From: CBDUQN01 sp965369375
GTDB taxonomy: Bacteria; Krumholzibacteriota; Krumholzibacteriia; Krumholzibacteriales; Krumholzibacteriaceae
Length of the DNA: 64,000 bases
NCBI GenBank assembly: GCA_965369375.1
Contig: CBDUQN010000002.1
Span: forward strand, 55,611 to 119,610
Direction of reading: 5' to 3'
A model generated the notes under the pieces. The model was given only the letters and a program-made list of their open reading frames with translations. It was not told the DNA's origin and did no database searches. Of the stretch, positions 16,916 through 25,640 are shown in pieces (positions within the stretch are counted from its first letter, which is position 1; each line of letters begins with the position of its first letter). A program made the translations under genes and the position numbers.

Positions 16916-18064
16916 CTAGTCCTCCTGCCAGATCCCGGGAATCGAATGCCCGCAGAAGCGGCATCCGCCGTCCATAATGTCGACACGTTCGATGGTGTAG
17001 CCGCGCCTCGATATTACTACCTTGCCGCATTTCGGACAAACGGTACTTTCGGTCTTGTGCCCAGGCACGTTTCCGACATAGACATAGTCGAGGCCCTCTT
17101 CACGGCAAATCTCGTATGCCCGTTCGAGCGATGAAACGGGGGTGGGGGACAGGTTTGTCATGCGGTACTGGGGGAAGAATCGTGAAAAGTGAATCGGCAC
17201 GTCGGCGCCGACGTTGGCGACGAGCCAGCGGGCCATTTCACGGATCTTGTCCGGGTTGTCGTTGAGCGTCGGCACCATGAGGTAAACGATCTCGAGCCAT
17301 ACTCCCTGCTTGCGTATCAGGATCAAGGCATCGAGAACGGGGCGGAGCTCCGAGCTGCAGACATCATGATAGTATGACTCTTCGAACGCTTTGAGGTCGA
17401 CTTTTATCGCGTCGACCATGCCGCAGAGATCGAGCAGGGGATCTTTCTTGATATAGCCGCTCGATATTACGACGTTTCGTATTCCCTTGGCTGCGGCTTC
17501 TCGCGCGATATCCTGCATGTACTCAATGAAGACGACGGGCTCGCCGTATGTATAGGCGATTGACGGGGCGCGGTATCGTTCAGCCATGTCCACGATCTGC
17601 CGGGGCGGTGTGAAGCGGGTTTCAACCTGCTCCGGCGTTGATTGCGATATCTGCCAGTTCTGACAGAACTTGCACTCCATGTTGCAGCCTACCGTGGAGA
17701 GGGAGAGCGCCTGCGTACCGGGCAGGACATGGAAGAGCGGCTTCTTCTCTATCGGATCGATATGGAGAGCGCAGGGATGACCGTATGCGAGCGCATAGTA
17801 CGTGCCGTCCCTGTTCTCCCTCACGCCGCAGTATCCGCGCTCCCGGTCTCCGACCAGGCATTCCTTCGGGCAGAGGAGGCAGCGGATTTCGTGGTGCTCG
17901 AGTTTCTCGTAATACCGCGCTTCGACCGGCCTCTCACGAGCGCCCGTTCTCACCGGTATTCCGGCGGCCGCTACCGTCAGCAGCGCCGCTGAGCCGGTAA
18001 TGAAGGTGCGCCGCGTTATGGCGTCACTTTCGCGCGTGTCGGCAATCTCTCGTTGCTTGCTCAT
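16916..18064 (-). CDS. amrS: AmmeMemoRadiSam radical SAM enzyme with twin-arginine signal
   Basis: About 382 residues. The N-terminus has TRRTFITGSAALL, a twin-arginine motif with a hydrophobic stretch. Next come a Cys-rich PflA-like block (CLLCPKEC...GYCGVR), the radical SAM CX3CX2C motif in GCNMECKFCQNWQ, and a TIM-barrel core. The C-terminus holds two CXXC pairs, CPKC and CRFC, which could bind zinc or an extra Fe-S cluster. This matches the AmrS family. Export of a SAM-dependent enzyme is unexpected; the Tat route could carry it out folded, or the signal may only anchor it. I chose the ATG at 18064 (AGGA upstream) over a GTG eight codons earlier. Confidence 0.9.
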   Translation of the reverse strand: MSKQREIADTRESDAITRRTFITGSAALLTVAAAGIPVRTGARERPVEARYYEKLEHHEIRCLLCPKECLVGDRERGYCGVRENRDGTYYALAYGHPCALHIDPIEKKPLFHVLPGTQALSLSTVGCNMECKFCQNWQISQSTPEQVETRFTPPRQIVDMAERYRAPSIAYTYGEPVVFIEYMQDIAREAAAKGIRNVVISSGYIKKDPLLDLCGMVDAIKVDLKAFEESYYHDVCSSELRPVLDALILIRKQGVWLEIVYLMVPTLNDNPDKIREMARWLVANVGADVPIHFSRFFPQYRMTNLSPTPVSSLERAYEICREEGLDYVYVGNVPGHKTESTVCPKCGKVVISRRGYTIERVDIMDGGCRFCGHSIPGIWQED

Positions 18065-18100
18065 ATTCGTTCCTGTTTCCTCGATCACGTGAGGAGCATA

Positions 18101-19069
18101 CTATATATCGAGCTCGATCGTTTCAGTCGATTCGATACTGCCGATCCCGGCGCGCGCTGCTGTTTCGATATAAACGGGATAGATGCCCTTGTCCCGAAGA
18201 CTCCGCCGCTGAAGGCCGCTCCGGTATTTTTCGAGCGCAGCGAGCGCCGTAACATCGACCGATACGGGATTTCTGCCGGTGAGAATCGTGTTTGCCTCAA
18301 CCGCCCACTGACTTTTGAACGAGGGACCGCCGTCGGCCTGTATGCGCGTGAGATCGCCGATAATGAGCGTCTCCCTTTCACGAATCAGCTTCATCGTGTT
18401 CAGATCGGCGATGTACGGGTCGCAGTGGTTGAGATGGTACCTGTTGGGATTATTTATCGCTCCGAAGTAGTTTTTCAAGGCGAATGTGATTCCGCAGATC
18501 CCATGGTCCTTCAGAACGGGCATATTGATTACCTTGTTGCAGCGTCTTGCGAGAATCTCGCTGAAGAGACTCGCCACCGATCCCTTCTCTTGGAGATCCC
18601 GTCCGTAGCCTGCCTCGTCTGTGCCGTAGCAATGCACGGCGCTCCCTCTTTTCGAAAGCTCATACCCGGCCTCCTCGAGCTCGCTGCTCTTGCGATCCCA
18701 GATGATGATCCTGTTCCGCCTGACTCCGCATATCTCGAGCCGGTCCGTCACCGCTCTCACAAGCATCGGATTTGTTGACATCGATGGGCCGCCGAGACAG
18801 TTTACCTTGATAGAAACATGGTCGGCGGGGGAGAAGAGACTGCTCCATGCATCGGCCGCATTCGGAGCGCCTGTCATCGCGGTCATGGATTTGTCCAGGA
18901 GAGATCCGAGTATCTCGATGTCGAGGCGCTTCTTTCCCCCGTACCTGGCGGTAACGACTCTGCCGGAGGAAGGGGGGAGCGAATAACCACTGCGGGGCAG
19001 TCCCGCTCCGGAAAGTGCGCCACCGGCGAGAATTGTGAGCATGTCACGACGGCTGTAACGATTTTTCAC
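18101..19069 (-). CDS. DUF362 domain protein with twin-arginine signal
   Basis: A 322-residue protein that starts with YSRRDMLTILAGGALSGAG, a typical Tat signal. The rest matches DUF362: SIKVNCLGGPSMSTNP, IIIWDRKSSELEEAGYEL, and NMPVLKDHGICGITFALKNYFG. Some DUF362 proteins carry ferredoxin clusters, but no CX2CX2CX3C motif is seen here. It is the first gene of the operon, 36 bases before the radical SAM start. The GTG start has GAGGAG ten bases upstream. Function unknown; by context it may supply or accept something for the Memo/AMMECR1/radical SAM pair. Confidence 0.85.
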   Translation of the reverse strand: MKNRYSRRDMLTILAGGALSGAGLPRSGYSLPPSSGRVVTARYGGKKRLDIEILGSLLDKSMTAMTGAPNAADAWSSLFSPADHVSIKVNCLGGPSMSTNPMLVRAVTDRLEICGVRRNRIIIWDRKSSELEEAGYELSKRGSAVHCYGTDEAGYGRDLQEKGSVASLFSEILARRCNKVINMPVLKDHGICGITFALKNYFGAINNPNRYHLNHCDPYIADLNTMKLIRERETLIIGDLTRIQADGGPSFKSQWAVEANTILTGRNPVSVDVTALAALEKYRSGLQRRSLRDKGIYPVYIETAARAGIGSIESTETIELDI

Positions 19070-19095
19070 TGTCGAATCACTCCTCGCTACTATGT

Positions 19096-19124
19096 AAGAT
19101 ATCAGACAATGTTATGAAATTCAA
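19096..19124 (-). promoter_or_regulatory. Candidate promoter of the DUF362-amrS-amrBA operon
   Basis: On the minus strand TTGAAT (complement of 19119-19124) and TATCTT (complement of 19096-19101) are 17 bases apart. Each hexamer matches four of six consensus positions. The site lies in the 87-base gap after the DUF4340 gene, about 27 bases before the DUF362 start. Confidence 0.4.
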
Positions 19125-19156
19125 GTGCGACGAGAGTTCCCGTCTGGAGCGCCGCC

Positions 19157-20488
19157 TCAGGGACCAGAGCCAATTGCGGTAAAGATCCGATGGAGCGAAG
19201 CAAGCGTTCCCGCCTCGAGGCGCCCCTGGGCGTTTGCCGAATTCGATGCGCCGATTTCGTGAGAATCATCAATAACGGAAATCGCCATGCGATCGACGAT
19301 CTCACCGGCGGGATCTCTCAGGGTGAGTTGCAGATCGGCCCCATCGAAAAAGCCGCCGCCTTCGGGAAACGGCTCTTTCGTGATTTTAGTGAACTTGATG
19401 CTCTCCAACTTTCTCAGAAACCGGTTTATCTCGTGCGAGTTGATCGGCGCCGAGGGGGCGCCGGCCATGTTCCACCGTCCGCCCGAAGCTTCAAAGACGG
19501 CCGATGTGTCTGCTGTTTCATAGTGAATGGTATGTAGCGCACCAACGTAGTAAAAGGTGAGATTCATGGCGCGCATTCCGTTCTCGAGGATATCGAACAG
19601 TCCTTCGACCTTACGGTCGAGAAGCAGCACCCGGTCTTCGCCGGTGCGGACGGCATAGATACGGTTGCCCTTCCGGGCTCCGAAACGGATCGTTACGGTA
19701 TCTGCGGCGGTGTACAGCACGATCTCGCGTTTCGGTTCTCCGAAGCCGAAAGACGAGAGGCTGTCGATATCTTCACGCGCGAACTCATAGACAAGCGCTT
19801 TCGTGATTTTATTGAGGTTTCCTTCGACTACTGCGTTGTGAACTCGGTGCCTCGGTTTCTCCCGCCACCAGTGATATGCGGTTCTCTCGAGAGAAACACG
19901 CTTCGTTCCTCCGGTGATCGTGATTTTGTTGATCGCCTCTGCGCGCAGGTGGAGGAAGTTTTTATCCCTCAGGTGGTACAGGTTTTTCTGCATCACATTG
20001 CGGGTCATCTCGTGCGCGACGATGATGTTCGGTGAACCGCCGAGACGAACATAGCTGCTCGAACCTGTTGGCGTCTTGTCGCCGACAAATATGGTATCGG
20101 GCTGCGAGCGCGCGCTCGAGAATATAATGAGTGTGGCGAACGGTTCCGCGAGTCCGTAGCCGGCCGGATCGATGGCGCCGGCGAGCTCTTTCAATCGAAA
20201 TCCCGGTACCGTTTGCCGGAGCAACACGTCTATTGTGGAATTAGAGCCGGGTGTGATAGTCGGGTAGGTGATCATCCAGTCGTCGCCGCGGCGTTCCATT
20301 TCGATCCGCTCGCCCCGAGGGTTGATCAGAACGAGCCACTGAACATCTTTCGGGCCGTAAGGAAGGAGCTTTCGCGCGATTATTCTCTCCTCTTCCTTTG
20401 CGGCTTGTTGCCTCTTTTCGACAAGAAAGTAGAAGAGAGCGATCACGGTGAAGGCGGCGAGGAGTATCCAGGTTGTCTTGAACTTCAT
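19157..20488 (-). CDS. DUF4340 domain protein of the GldG-type ABC system
   Basis: A 443-residue protein with one N-terminal membrane helix (about residues 7-23), then repeated DUF4340 segments, predicted beta-rich and extracytoplasmic. Characteristic features are the VEKRQQ stretch after the helix, the RRGDDWMITYP motif near residue 66, and later copies of the 'W...P' pattern. DUF4340 proteins usually follow a GldG-like subunit and ABC genes, as here. They are thought to be accessory periplasmic parts of the exporter; this is association, not demonstrated function. GGAG eight bases before the ATG supports the start. It follows the GldG-like gene by 13 bases. Confidence 0.85.
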   Translation of the reverse strand: MKFKTTWILLAAFTVIALFYFLVEKRQQAAKEEERIIARKLLPYGPKDVQWLVLINPRGERIEMERRGDDWMITYPTITPGSNSTIDVLLRQTVPGFRLKELAGAIDPAGYGLAEPFATLIIFSSARSQPDTIFVGDKTPTGSSSYVRLGGSPNIIVAHEMTRNVMQKNLYHLRDKNFLHLRAEAINKITITGGTKRVSLERTAYHWWREKPRHRVHNAVVEGNLNKITKALVYEFAREDIDSLSSFGFGEPKREIVLYTAADTVTIRFGARKGNRIYAVRTGEDRVLLLDRKVEGLFDILENGMRAMNLTFYYVGALHTIHYETADTSAVFEASGGRWNMAGAPSAPINSHEINRFLRKLESIKFTKITKEPFPEGGGFFDGADLQLTLRDPAGEIVDRMAISVIDDSHEIGASNSANAQGRLEAGTLASLHRIFTAIGSGP

Positions 20489-20501
20489 CGGTCACGCTCC
20501 A

Positions 20502-22052
20502 TCAACCCGATCGTCTCCTGTTGATTCCTGCAATGATTCCAAGGATCGTCACGAGCGCCGGCAGTCCGAAGATCGGTATCCAGAAAAAGATTCGTCCCTG
20601 CCGGTCGGAAAAGAGAAGGGGCTGAACCATGGGATCTTTCGCGCGGATTGCAATGAGATTCTCCTCGGCGGCAAGCCAGCTAATCGTGTTCATGATCAGA
20701 TCCTTGTTGGCGAGCAGCTCGAAGTATGCGTTGTTGGCGAAATCGCTGTCGCCGAAGACCGCTATACGGCTGCCGCCGGTTGTATCGCCCTCCGCCGTCA
20801 CCGTTGGTGCTCTCGTCGCCACCGCTGCGAGGTGCAAAGGGCCGGAGATGTCGCTTTCGCCTTCGAATTGGCTCTTTCCGGCGAGGAGGGTATCGATATT
20901 GGTCTCCCCGTAAGCCGTTTTTCCCGTCGAGGCGATCGCCGATACGCTCAACCCGTCGGAAGGCTTCCCGGAAACCATGACTGTTCGCGCCCTGGGAAAC
21001 AGTGATGCCATCGTTATCTTTTCGGTGATCGGATGGTCGGAATATTCAGTGACGACGGGGATGAGGAAGTTGCCGGCCATGATCCTTCCCGATTTATCGA
21101 TTATGACGTTGTCGCCGACTTCGATACCGTAACCGGTAATAATGGTTTCCAATTCGGAGAGCTCGAGAATCGGCTCGAGCATGACGAGAACGTTGCCGCC
21201 CTTCGCAAGGTAGCGTGAAACGACTTCCCGCTCCTGGGGAAAGAGATCCTTCTCCGGGCCCGCAATAACGAGTATATAGCTGTCGTCCGGCACCGCTGCA
21301 TCCCGTAATGTGAGAAGCTCTTTCACCTCGTAATTTTCACCCTTTAGTGCCTCCCGCAGCTTGCTGTATCCGTCCGTGTCGGTGTTCGTGACCGATTTTT
21401 CTCCGTGGCCTGTGAGGAAGTAGATGACCTTCTTTTCCTCGCGGATTACGCGCAGAATTACGTTGGTGATCTTTTCTTCCGTGATCTGAGATATTTTCTC
21501 TTCGGCGCCGCCGCTTCTGACGACGATTGTTCCGTCATCGGTGACGTCGTACCGATTGGTCGTCACCGGGTCCTTATCGGGATCGATGAAGGTATAGAAA
21601 ATGCGCGGACTCCTGCTCGTATATTCCTTGAGAAGCTCCTCGAGCTCGATCTTTCCGGGAGTTGTCCCTTTGAAGAAGCAGGTGAATTCGACTTCCCGGT
21701 CCAAGTTGTTCAGTATCTGGACGGTCTGTGAGGAGAGAGAAAACCTCTTGTTTCTCGTCGTGTCGATCCGCGCATTGTGTCTTGCAGAGAGTGTCTGCAG
21801 CAGGATGAGGATCGAGGCGAGAAATACGATCGAGGCGCCGGTATGCATACCGTATCGCGCCGTTCTGCGGTATCCGGCCGCATCCTTCCTTCGCAGGTTG
21901 CTTACCAGGGAGAATACGACGAGAACGAGACCGACGAGCAGAGGCGCGAAAGCGATCGGTCCGCTCGTGTAGAGTATTCCGTAGGTGACGCCCCCGACGA
22001 GGATGAGCGCGAGACCGACGGGACCGGCAAGCATTTTCAATCGTTCCACCAT
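20502..22052 (-). CDS. GldG-family ABC transporter auxiliary protein
   Basis: About 516 residues. Two or three N-terminal membrane helices (residues ~8-75) precede a large extracytoplasmic GldG/IFT52-like domain with TRNKRFSLSSQT, EVKELLTL and GKGGNVLVMLEP-like segments, and a C-terminal helix (~485-505) ends the chain. GldG proteins work with a GldA/GldF-type ABC transporter, named from gliding motility but widespread in non-gliding bacteria. The start is the ATG overlapping the permease stop as TGATG, which implies coupled translation; a longer upstream frame is a shadow of the permease gene. Confidence 0.87.
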   Translation of the reverse strand: MVERLKMLAGPVGLALILVGGVTYGILYTSGPIAFAPLLVGLVLVVFSLVSNLRRKDAAGYRRTARYGMHTGASIVFLASILILLQTLSARHNARIDTTRNKRFSLSSQTVQILNNLDREVEFTCFFKGTTPGKIELEELLKEYTSRSPRIFYTFIDPDKDPVTTNRYDVTDDGTIVVRSGGAEEKISQITEEKITNVILRVIREEKKVIYFLTGHGEKSVTNTDTDGYSKLREALKGENYEVKELLTLRDAAVPDDSYILVIAGPEKDLFPQEREVVSRYLAKGGNVLVMLEPILELSELETIITGYGIEVGDNVIIDKSGRIMAGNFLIPVVTEYSDHPITEKITMASLFPRARTVMVSGKPSDGLSVSAIASTGKTAYGETNIDTLLAGKSQFEGESDISGPLHLAAVATRAPTVTAEGDTTGGSRIAVFGDSDFANNAYFELLANKDLIMNTISWLAAEENLIAIRAKDPMVQPLLFSDRQGRIFFWIPIFGLPALVTILGIIAGINRRRSG

Positions 22053-22822
22053 CAGCTTCTCCAGCGGGTTGATTCGATTGAGCGTACGGATAGAAACAGA
22101 AAAAACGTGGTGAGAAAGATGTAATAACTCACATCCTGCGTATCGATAACGCCCTTGGAAAAGGAGCCGAAATGCTGAAGCAGTGAGAACTGCGAAATTA
22201 TCTTCGATGACCTGGGGCCGACGAAGGGCGCCGCCCAGCCGATGAGGAGAAAAAAGAGCGCAAGTCCGAATGTCAGAACACCAGCCACGAGCTGGCTGCT
22301 CGTTACGGACGAAAAAAAGATACCTATCGAGATAAAGGTGCAGCCGACGAGGAACAATCCCAGGTATCCCACCAGTATCGGGCCCCATTCGGGTTCGGCG
22401 AGAATGTCGAGGAGGATGGGGTAGAGGAGCGTGGCGCCGATCATGATAGCGAACATTGTGAGCGATGCGAGAAATTTGCCGGCGATCACGTAGCCATCAC
22501 GAATAGGGTAGGTAAGCAGGAGTTCGAACGTTCCTTCCCTCTTCTCCTCGGCGATCAGTCGCATGGTGAGCAGGGGGAGAACGAGCAGGAGCACGATGCT
22601 TATATTGCTCAGCAGGGGCTGGATGATACCTTCGACGAGGTTGAGGTATTGTTCGTAAGCAGGTTGTCTCGCGGCCTGGTACGATACCCAGTTGTATTTC
22701 GCGCACTGATTAAAGAAGAAGAAACCGGATATGAAGAGGAAAACGGCATACGTCACATAGGCCGCTGTATGTTGAAAGTAATACTTTAACTCTCTTTTGT
22801 AAATAGCTATTATTTTAAGCAT
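22052..22822 (-). CDS. ABC transporter permease (ABC-2 type, GldF-like)
   Basis: A 256-residue inner-membrane protein with six predicted helices. It starts with IAIYKRELKYYFQHTAAYV, as ABC-2 permeases do, and contains the cytoplasmic EEKREGTFELLLTYPI motif between helices 2 and 3 that contacts the ATPase. The substrate is unknown. Its ATG directly follows the ATPase stop, and it overlaps the GldG-like gene. The four genes from 23767 down to 19157 form one exporter operon. Confidence 0.9.
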   Translation of the reverse strand: MLKIIAIYKRELKYYFQHTAAYVTYAVFLFISGFFFFNQCAKYNWVSYQAARQPAYEQYLNLVEGIIQPLLSNISIVLLLVLPLLTMRLIAEEKREGTFELLLTYPIRDGYVIAGKFLASLTMFAIMIGATLLYPILLDILAEPEWGPILVGYLGLFLVGCTFISIGIFFSSVTSSQLVAGVLTFGLALFFLLIGWAAPFVGPRSSKIISQFSLLQHFGSFSKGVIDTQDVSYYIFLTTFFLFLSVRSIESTRWRS

Positions 22823-23767
22823 TTATATCGCCTCTTCGGTAATCAGCCGAAGGTAGATGTCCTCGAGTGTGAGCTCCTCTTGATAGATTTCGATGAGCGG
22901 GAGGTCCGCCGCTGTGAGCGTCTTGACGATCTCGCCGCGAAGGTCACGATCGGGTGGCGTTTCGATCGTCAGGCCCCGCGGCCCGTCCGTGACGTGGTCT
23001 TCGGTAACGAGCTGGATCCCTTCCAGTTTCGAAAGTATATCTCTCGCGTGTTCCGATGGTGCGGTATTTTTCAGTTTGATGTGGATTACCGAGGCTTGTT
23101 TGAGTTTCGCCCGGAGATTGTCCGGGGTGTCGTCCGCAACGAGCTCGCCCCTGTTTATGATGATAATCCGGTTACAGACATGACTAACCTCGGGAAGGAT
23201 ATGGCTGCTCAGGATAATGGTCCGGTCTTGCCCGAGGCCCTTGATCAGCTCCCTGATCTCTATGATCTGCTTCGGGTCGAGGCCTATCGTCGGCTCGTCG
23301 AGAATCAGGAGCTCGGGATCGGCAAGGAGCGCCTGCGCGATTCCGATTCGCTGCTGGTATCCCTTCGAAAGTTTCTGAATCATCCGTTTGGGAACCGACT
23401 GCAGGCCGCATTGCTCGAGGACCCGGTCCACTTCGCGGGGGATACGCCTCGCATGGACACCCTTGAGCCGCGCGATATATTCGAGGTAGTGGTACGTGCT
23501 CATGTCTCCATAGAGGGGATTGTGTTCCGGGAGGTAACCGATGCACGCGCGAGCGGCAAGCGAATTCTCGAGAATATCATAACCGAAGATACTCGCCGTC
23601 CCCGAGCTGGGGGGGAGGTAGCAGGTCAGCATCTTCATGGTCGTCGTTTTGCCGGCTCCGTTCGGGCCGAGAAACCCGAGCACCTCGCCTTTGGCGACTT
23701 CGAAATTCAGATCACGGGCACCGACAGTGGCCCCGTAGTATTTGGTCAGACCCCTGACCTTTATCAA
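22823..23767 (-). CDS. ABC transporter ATP-binding protein (GldA-like)
   Basis: A 314-residue ATPase with Walker A GPNGAGKTT, signature LSKGYQQRIGIAQAL, Walker B LLILDEPTIGLDP and the switch His in LSSHILPEV. The C-terminal ~80 residues form the extra domain found in ABC-2 exporters. The start is a TTG preceded by GGGAGG at six bases; an upstream extension lacks a ribosome site. A promoter with an operator-like palindrome lies 70-95 bases upstream. Confidence 0.92.
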   Translation of the reverse strand: MIKVRGLTKYYGATVGARDLNFEVAKGEVLGFLGPNGAGKTTTMKMLTCYLPPSSGTASIFGYDILENSLAARACIGYLPEHNPLYGDMSTYHYLEYIARLKGVHARRIPREVDRVLEQCGLQSVPKRMIQKLSKGYQQRIGIAQALLADPELLILDEPTIGLDPKQIIEIRELIKGLGQDRTIILSSHILPEVSHVCNRIIIINRGELVADDTPDNLRAKLKQASVIHIKLKNTAPSEHARDILSKLEGIQLVTEDHVTDGPRGLTIETPPDRDLRGEIVKTLTAADLPLIEIYQEELTLEDIYLRLITEEAI

Positions 23768-23835
23768 AAAGAACCTCCCGCGAGAACGCCGAGGCTGTGT
23801 GTAACCATGCTGATGATAATTCCAGTAACTTATAA

Positions 23836-23863
23836 AATGTAGTACTTTGCGGCAAAGTGTCAA
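23836..23863 (-). promoter_or_regulatory. Promoter of the ABC/GldG/DUF4340 operon with an operator-like palindrome
   Basis: On the minus strand TTGACA (complement of 23858-23863) and TACATT (complement of 23836-23841) are 16 bases apart. The spacer holds a perfect palindrome, ACTTTG-N3-CAAAGT (23844-23858), touching the -35 box. That placement is typical of a repressor or MerR-type operator. Confidence 0.55.
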
Positions 23864-23986
23864 TTACAAACACGAAATAATTCTTTACCTCTGGCGGCGG
23901 GCTTATCTATTATGGCCCGTAATGCGAATCTGATAGCGTGTCATGTATGCGGATGGGGCGGGAACCGGCCCGCCGCCGGATTCAAT

Positions 23987-24026
23987 GCGCTATCGGTTGA
24001 ATTGATGGAACAAAATACGATAGCGC
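23987..24026. repeat. 9-bp inverted repeat GCGCTATCG / CGATAGCGC
   Basis: The arms at 23987-23995 and 24018-24026 are perfect and 22 bases apart; a third half-site, GATAGCG, is at 23932-23938. It lies 48 bases before the 24074 gene and could be an operator or a hairpin in its leader. Confidence 0.4.
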
Positions 24027-24073
24027 GCGTAGAGACTTATGATGCCGTTATGTAACCAGGAGAAAGGAATGAG

Positions 24074-24550
24074 ATGAAAAGAGTATTCCTTCTGGCTGTC
24101 GTCATCGTTTTGCTGATGACATCCTCGCCTCAGGCCGATGGGAACGGTGACGTCTGGTATTCGGTTGTGTTTCCCGGATGGGGCCAGATGAGGTCGGGCC
24201 GGTACGGACGCGGGGCCACCTTTTTGACCCTCGGAGTCGTTTCACTGACCGGTCTCTTCATGTCGGAGGTTCAGTACAACAGGGCTGTGGAGGATTATGA
24301 AATCGGGCGCGCAAACTACCTGAACGCGACCTACATCGGTGATGCCGTGTCGTGGTACGATCAGATGAATGCCAAATGGAACGATGCCGAGAACTTGCAC
24401 ACGTATCGCCAGGTATTTCTATACAGCTACCTGGGCGTATGGGCGATAAATGTAATCGACATGCTCGTGGGGCCCGAAGCAAAGCAACCACCGATTACGA
24501 TGACGGTCGATGGCGATGGGTTCTACGTTATAAAGACATTTTCATTCTAA
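24074..24550 (+). CDS. DUF5683-like small membrane protein with signal peptide
   Basis: A 158-residue protein with a cleavable-type signal peptide (residues 1-21). Next comes SVVFPGWGQMRSGRYGRGATFL, the pattern of DUF5683 and related proteins (P-G-x-G-Q, then a Gly/Lys-rich segment entering a helix). Two membrane helices follow at about 45-62 and 115-132. Function unknown. The next gene, a lipoprotein, starts 16 bases on, so the two are probably co-transcribed. Confidence 0.65.
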   Translation: MKRVFLLAVVIVLLMTSSPQADGNGDVWYSVVFPGWGQMRSGRYGRGATFLTLGVVSLTGLFMSEVQYNRAVEDYEIGRANYLNATYIGDAVSWYDQMNAKWNDAENLHTYRQVFLYSYLGVWAINVIDMLVGPEAKQPPITMTVDGDGFYVIKTFSF

Positions 24551-24566
24551 CGGCTGGGAGTAAACG

Positions 24567-24953
24567 ATGAAGCGAATACTAGCGATCTGCTCGATATGCC
24601 TGCTGGCGCTGCTGGGCGCCTGCTCAAAGGATCATACAGACCTGCCTACGGGATTCATCTACGATCCGCCGTCCACACCGACCAATCTCCAGGTGGAGGG
24701 GGGAGCGGAGCGAGCTGCCCTCTCGTGGAGCTACCCCGAGGATGAGTATGATGATGTGGAGTTCAGGATCTACTACTATGTGCAGGTCTTTGATCTGCTG
24801 GAACTCATAGGAACGACGAGCGATTCCACCTATATAGATTCCCTGCTCGTGGGTAATCTAGTTTACTGCTACTCCATATCCGCAGTCGATACAACAACGG
24901 GTCTTGAAGGTTGGCGCACGCCGTCCGTATGCGATACCGTCTATTCCAAGTAA
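24567..24953 (+). CDS. Lipoprotein with a fibronectin type III-like domain
   Basis: A 128-residue protein. The signal peptide ends in LLGAC with Cys19 as lipidation site. The remainder looks like a single fibronectin type III domain: PSTPTNLQVEGGAERAALSW at the N-terminal edge, a YYYVQVF strand and YCYSISAVD near the end. Such short FN3 lipoproteins are common in FCB-type genomes and probably face the periplasm or cell surface. No partner is evident beyond the gene upstream. Confidence 0.75.
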   Translation: MKRILAICSICLLALLGACSKDHTDLPTGFIYDPPSTPTNLQVEGGAERAALSWSYPEDEYDDVEFRIYYYVQVFDLLELIGTTSDSTYIDSLLVGNLVYCYSISAVDTTTGLEGWRTPSVCDTVYSK

Positions 24954-25057
24954 CTGCACAGAGATAACTTCCCCCTTAGAGAATCCGGGCGGTACCGGGC
25001 AGCGGGCCGATTATGGCATGAAAAGTGCTGCAATCAGCCTATGTCAAGAGGTGGAGT

Positions 25058-25609
25058 ATGCCTGAAAAAATCAATAACGTTACATCCGGGAAAGAGCTCG
25101 GCCTCGGCGAGGCGATCTTCGATCAGCCTGATACGCGAAAGAACTATCGTGTCATGCTCGAGGGCGAAAACAAAGAGATCGAAACGGCGGCTTCGTTTGC
25201 GATAAAGATTTCGATCCTGCTCAAGGTGCCTGTAACGAGGATCAAGCATACCATGCGCAGCCTCCCCGCGACCCTTTGGGCGGGGCCGAGCAAGATTCAG
25301 GCGCAGCGCCTGCTCGCATTGATCGAAGAAGCCGGTGGTTTAGGGCGGATAGAAGAGAAAGAACGGAATGATAAAAGCGCCGATCCGAAAAGCCCGAAGA
25401 GTCAGGACATGAAGGCGTGCCGGTCGTGCGGTTTCTCGATCAAGAATGGTGACAAGTTCTGCGGATTCTGCACCACTCCCGTCACTCACACCGAGCAGAC
25501 CGAAACACACGTCAAAGTCGAAGGCAAACAAACGGTTCCAATGACTCGTCTCGTTTTCTACCTGGCGCTCTTTATCGCCATTTTAATTATCGCGTTGGCT
25601 CTGCGATAG
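25058..25609 (+). CDS. Zinc-ribbon protein with C-terminal membrane anchor
   Basis: About 183 residues. The N-terminal ~90 residues are a charged alpha/beta segment resembling the ribosomal L7/L12-like fold found in small bacterial proteins (KISILLKVPVTRIKH, IEEAGG); this similarity is weak. CRSCGFSIKNGDKFCGFC is a clear four-Cys zinc ribbon, and a C-terminal helix of about 20 residues anchors the protein. The start is the ATG at 25058, with GAGGTGG just upstream. Role unknown. Confidence 0.65.
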   Translation: MPEKINNVTSGKELGLGEAIFDQPDTRKNYRVMLEGENKEIETAASFAIKISILLKVPVTRIKHTMRSLPATLWAGPSKIQAQRLLALIEEAGGLGRIEEKERNDKSADPKSPKSQDMKACRSCGFSIKNGDKFCGFCTTPVTHTEQTETHVKVEGKQTVPMTRLVFYLALFIAILIIALALR

Positions 25610-25640
25610 TGATTGCGATAGGTACTCACCCTAACACTCT

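Larger units (their letters stand above)
23768..24073. other. 306-base divergent intergenic region
   Basis: This gap holds a minus-strand promoter with a palindrome in its spacer (23836-23863), a GC-rich hairpin GGCGGG/CCCGCC (23957-23974), a distant 10-bp inverted repeat GGCGGCGGGC/GCCCGCCGCC around it, and a 9-bp dyad (23987-24026). No small gene is convincing in it. AGGAGAAAGG precedes the ATG at 24074. Confidence 0.6.

Noticed and set aside
22880..23842. Long plus-strand open frame opposite the ABC ATPase gene
   Set aside because: It mirrors the real gene's codon pattern, has no family motifs and no ribosome site; it is an antisense shadow.
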